This document shows positions 63,183 through 64,000 of a stretch of DNA of 64,000 nt, in pieces (position 1 is the first letter of the stretch; every line of letters starts with the position of its first letter). Source of the DNA: Pseudoalteromonas piratica (GTDB taxonomy: Bacteria > Pseudomonadota > Gammaproteobacteria > Enterobacterales > Alteromonadaceae); contig NZ_CP009888.1 in the NCBI RefSeq assembly GCF_000788395.1, positions 2,190,001 through 2,254,000 of the forward strand, in the 5' to 3' direction. A program made the translations under genes and the position numbers. The notes below the pieces were generated by a model. That model saw only the letters and a list, made by a program, of their open reading frames with translations. It was not told where the DNA came from and ran no database searches.

Positions 63183-64000
63183 TGTCAGTACTTATTATTG
63201 CAGAGCACGAACATGGCGTGCTTAAAAGTGACACAGCTAAAGTAGTTTCAGCAACTCAAAAATTAGGTAAAGCTATTACTGTTTTAGTTGCAGGTCTTAA
63301 CGTTTCTGACGTGGCTGCAGCTGCCAGCAAAATTGAAGGTGTATCAAATGTGATTGTCGCTGATAATGCAGCATTTGAGCATCAACTTGCTGAGAACTTA
63401 GCTGATTTAGTTGTTGAACTTGCTGGTGACTACTCGCATATCTTTGCAGCAGCAACCACAACCGGCAAAAACTTTATGCCACGCGTAGCTGCATTGTTAG
63501 ATAAGGTTCAAATTTCAGATATTATCGATGTAATTGATGAAAATACATTTAAACGCCCAATCTACGCAGGTAATGCAATTGCCACAGTACAAAGCAATGA
63601 AGACAAACACATTGTAACGGTACGATCGAGTGCATTTGATGCTGCAGGTGAGCAAACAGCAGCAGCTGTATCTTCAATTGGTGCGGTGAAAGAAAATACC
63701 TTAAGCAGCTTTGTTTCACAGCAAGAGACAGAAAGTGAACGTCCAGAATTAACCGCAGCGAATGTGATTATTTCAGGTGGTCGTGGTATGCAAAATGGTG
63801 AAAACTTTGCTTTGTTAAACGGCATTGCTGATAAATTAGGTGCAGCAATCGGTGCATCTCGTGCCGCTGTTGACGCGGGTTTTGTACCAAATGATATGCA
63901 AGTAGGGCAGACGGGTAAAATTGTTGCGCCGCAGCTTTACATTGCTGTTGGCATTAGCGGTGCAATTCAGCATCTCGCAGGTATGAAAGACTCAAAAGTG
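63182..64000 (+). CDS. etfA: Electron transfer flavoprotein subunit alpha, N-terminal 273 residues (cut by window end)
   Basis: The FAD-binding alpha subunit. From the ATG at 63182 the frame is open to the last base, 273 codons, against about 308 for the full protein. [25 protein letters not shown] opens domain I. SGGRGMQNGENFALL and IGASRAAVDAGFVPNDMQVGQTGK, then LYIAVGISGAIQHLAGMKDS, are the ETF-alpha FAD signatures in domain II. Only the final 30 or so residues are missing. It is translationally coupled to etfB. Confidence 0.98.
   Translation, partial: MSVLIIAEHEHGVLKSDTAKVVSATQKLGKAITVLVAGLNVSDVAAAASKIEGVSNVIVADNAAFEHQLAENLADLVVELAGDYSHIFAAATTTGKNFMPRVAALLDKVQISDIIDVIDENTFKRPIYAGNAIATVQSNEDKHIVTVRSSAFDAAGEQTAAAVSSIGAVKENTLSSFVSQQETESERPELTAANVIISGGRGMQNGENFALLNGIADKLGAAIGASRAAVDAGFVPNDMQVGQTGKIVAPQLYIAVGISGAIQHLAGMKDSKV

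Overview
The window is chromosomal DNA from a marine-type gammaproteobacterium of the order Alteromonadales. Gene content and AT-rich base composition fit Pseudoalteromonas or a close relative best, but the genus is an inference. Lineage markers are a DUF3083 protein, a DUF4826 protein, CsiV, a monomeric NADP isocitrate dehydrogenase, and both Aat and Bpt aminoacyl-protein transferases. I see no rRNA, tRNA, CRISPR array, insertion sequence or prophage. Most of the window is conserved core genome, with a few accessory stretches.

Layout. 1-3763 (minus): cbb3 oxidase operon ccoNOQP, a terminator, then fixH running off the edge. 4090-4494: a divergent small lipoprotein. 4893-7481: a TonB-dependent receptor. 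7721-11506: an accessory patch with a DUF3083 protein, a degenerate dimeric-type isocitrate dehydrogenase homologue, an unrecognised 150-residue protein and a LysR regulator. 11605-20732 (minus): a DUF3862 lipoprotein, csiV-mfd, the agmatine-to-putrescine pair aguA-aguB, a PilZ-like protein and a SulP transporter. 20936-25773 (plus): lolCDE, gltS and a DUF924 gene in one tight run. 25842-34159: a DUF4826 protein, a GNAT protein, the L16 hydroxylase roxA, mnmA-hflD-purB, rluE and monomeric icd. 34434-50061: the conserved block cspD / clpS-clpA / infA-bpt-aat-trxB, then pssA, ald / lrp, ftsK-lolA-rarA-crcB-serS. 50301-57319: a five-gene accessory operon with adaptor, ABC ATPase, permease, sigma-54 response regulator and histidine kinase. 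57432-60497 (minus): proS, trmO and a thioesterase. 60617-64000: ETF-ubiquinone oxidoreductase diverging from etfB-etfA, which is cut by the window end.

How the genes work together. The cco genes provide high-affinity oxygen respiration, and ETF plus ETF-QO feed electrons from acyl-CoA and amino-acid oxidation to the quinone pool. LolCDE and LolA, encoded at two loci, move lipoproteins to the outer membrane. ClpS, ClpA, Aat and Bpt form a nearly complete N-degron pathway. AguA and AguB make putrescine. Lrp and Ald sit divergently, suggesting Lrp control of alanine catabolism.

Most interesting points. (1) The isocitrate dehydrogenase homologue at 8886-9998 keeps the fold and part of the substrate-binding motifs, but the catalytic Tyr and Lys, two of three metal-binding Asp and the cofactor loop appear replaced. 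Its start codon lies inside a 15-bp inverted repeat that would pair fully as RNA. (2) The operon at 50301-57319 joins an ABC exporter to a sensor kinase with almost no external domain and to a sigma-54 activator. A sigma-54-like promoter and two related upstream elements precede it, so it may be a self-regulating envelope-stress module resembling Bce-type detoxification systems in logic. (3) Strong palindromes lie between ETF-QO and etfBA.
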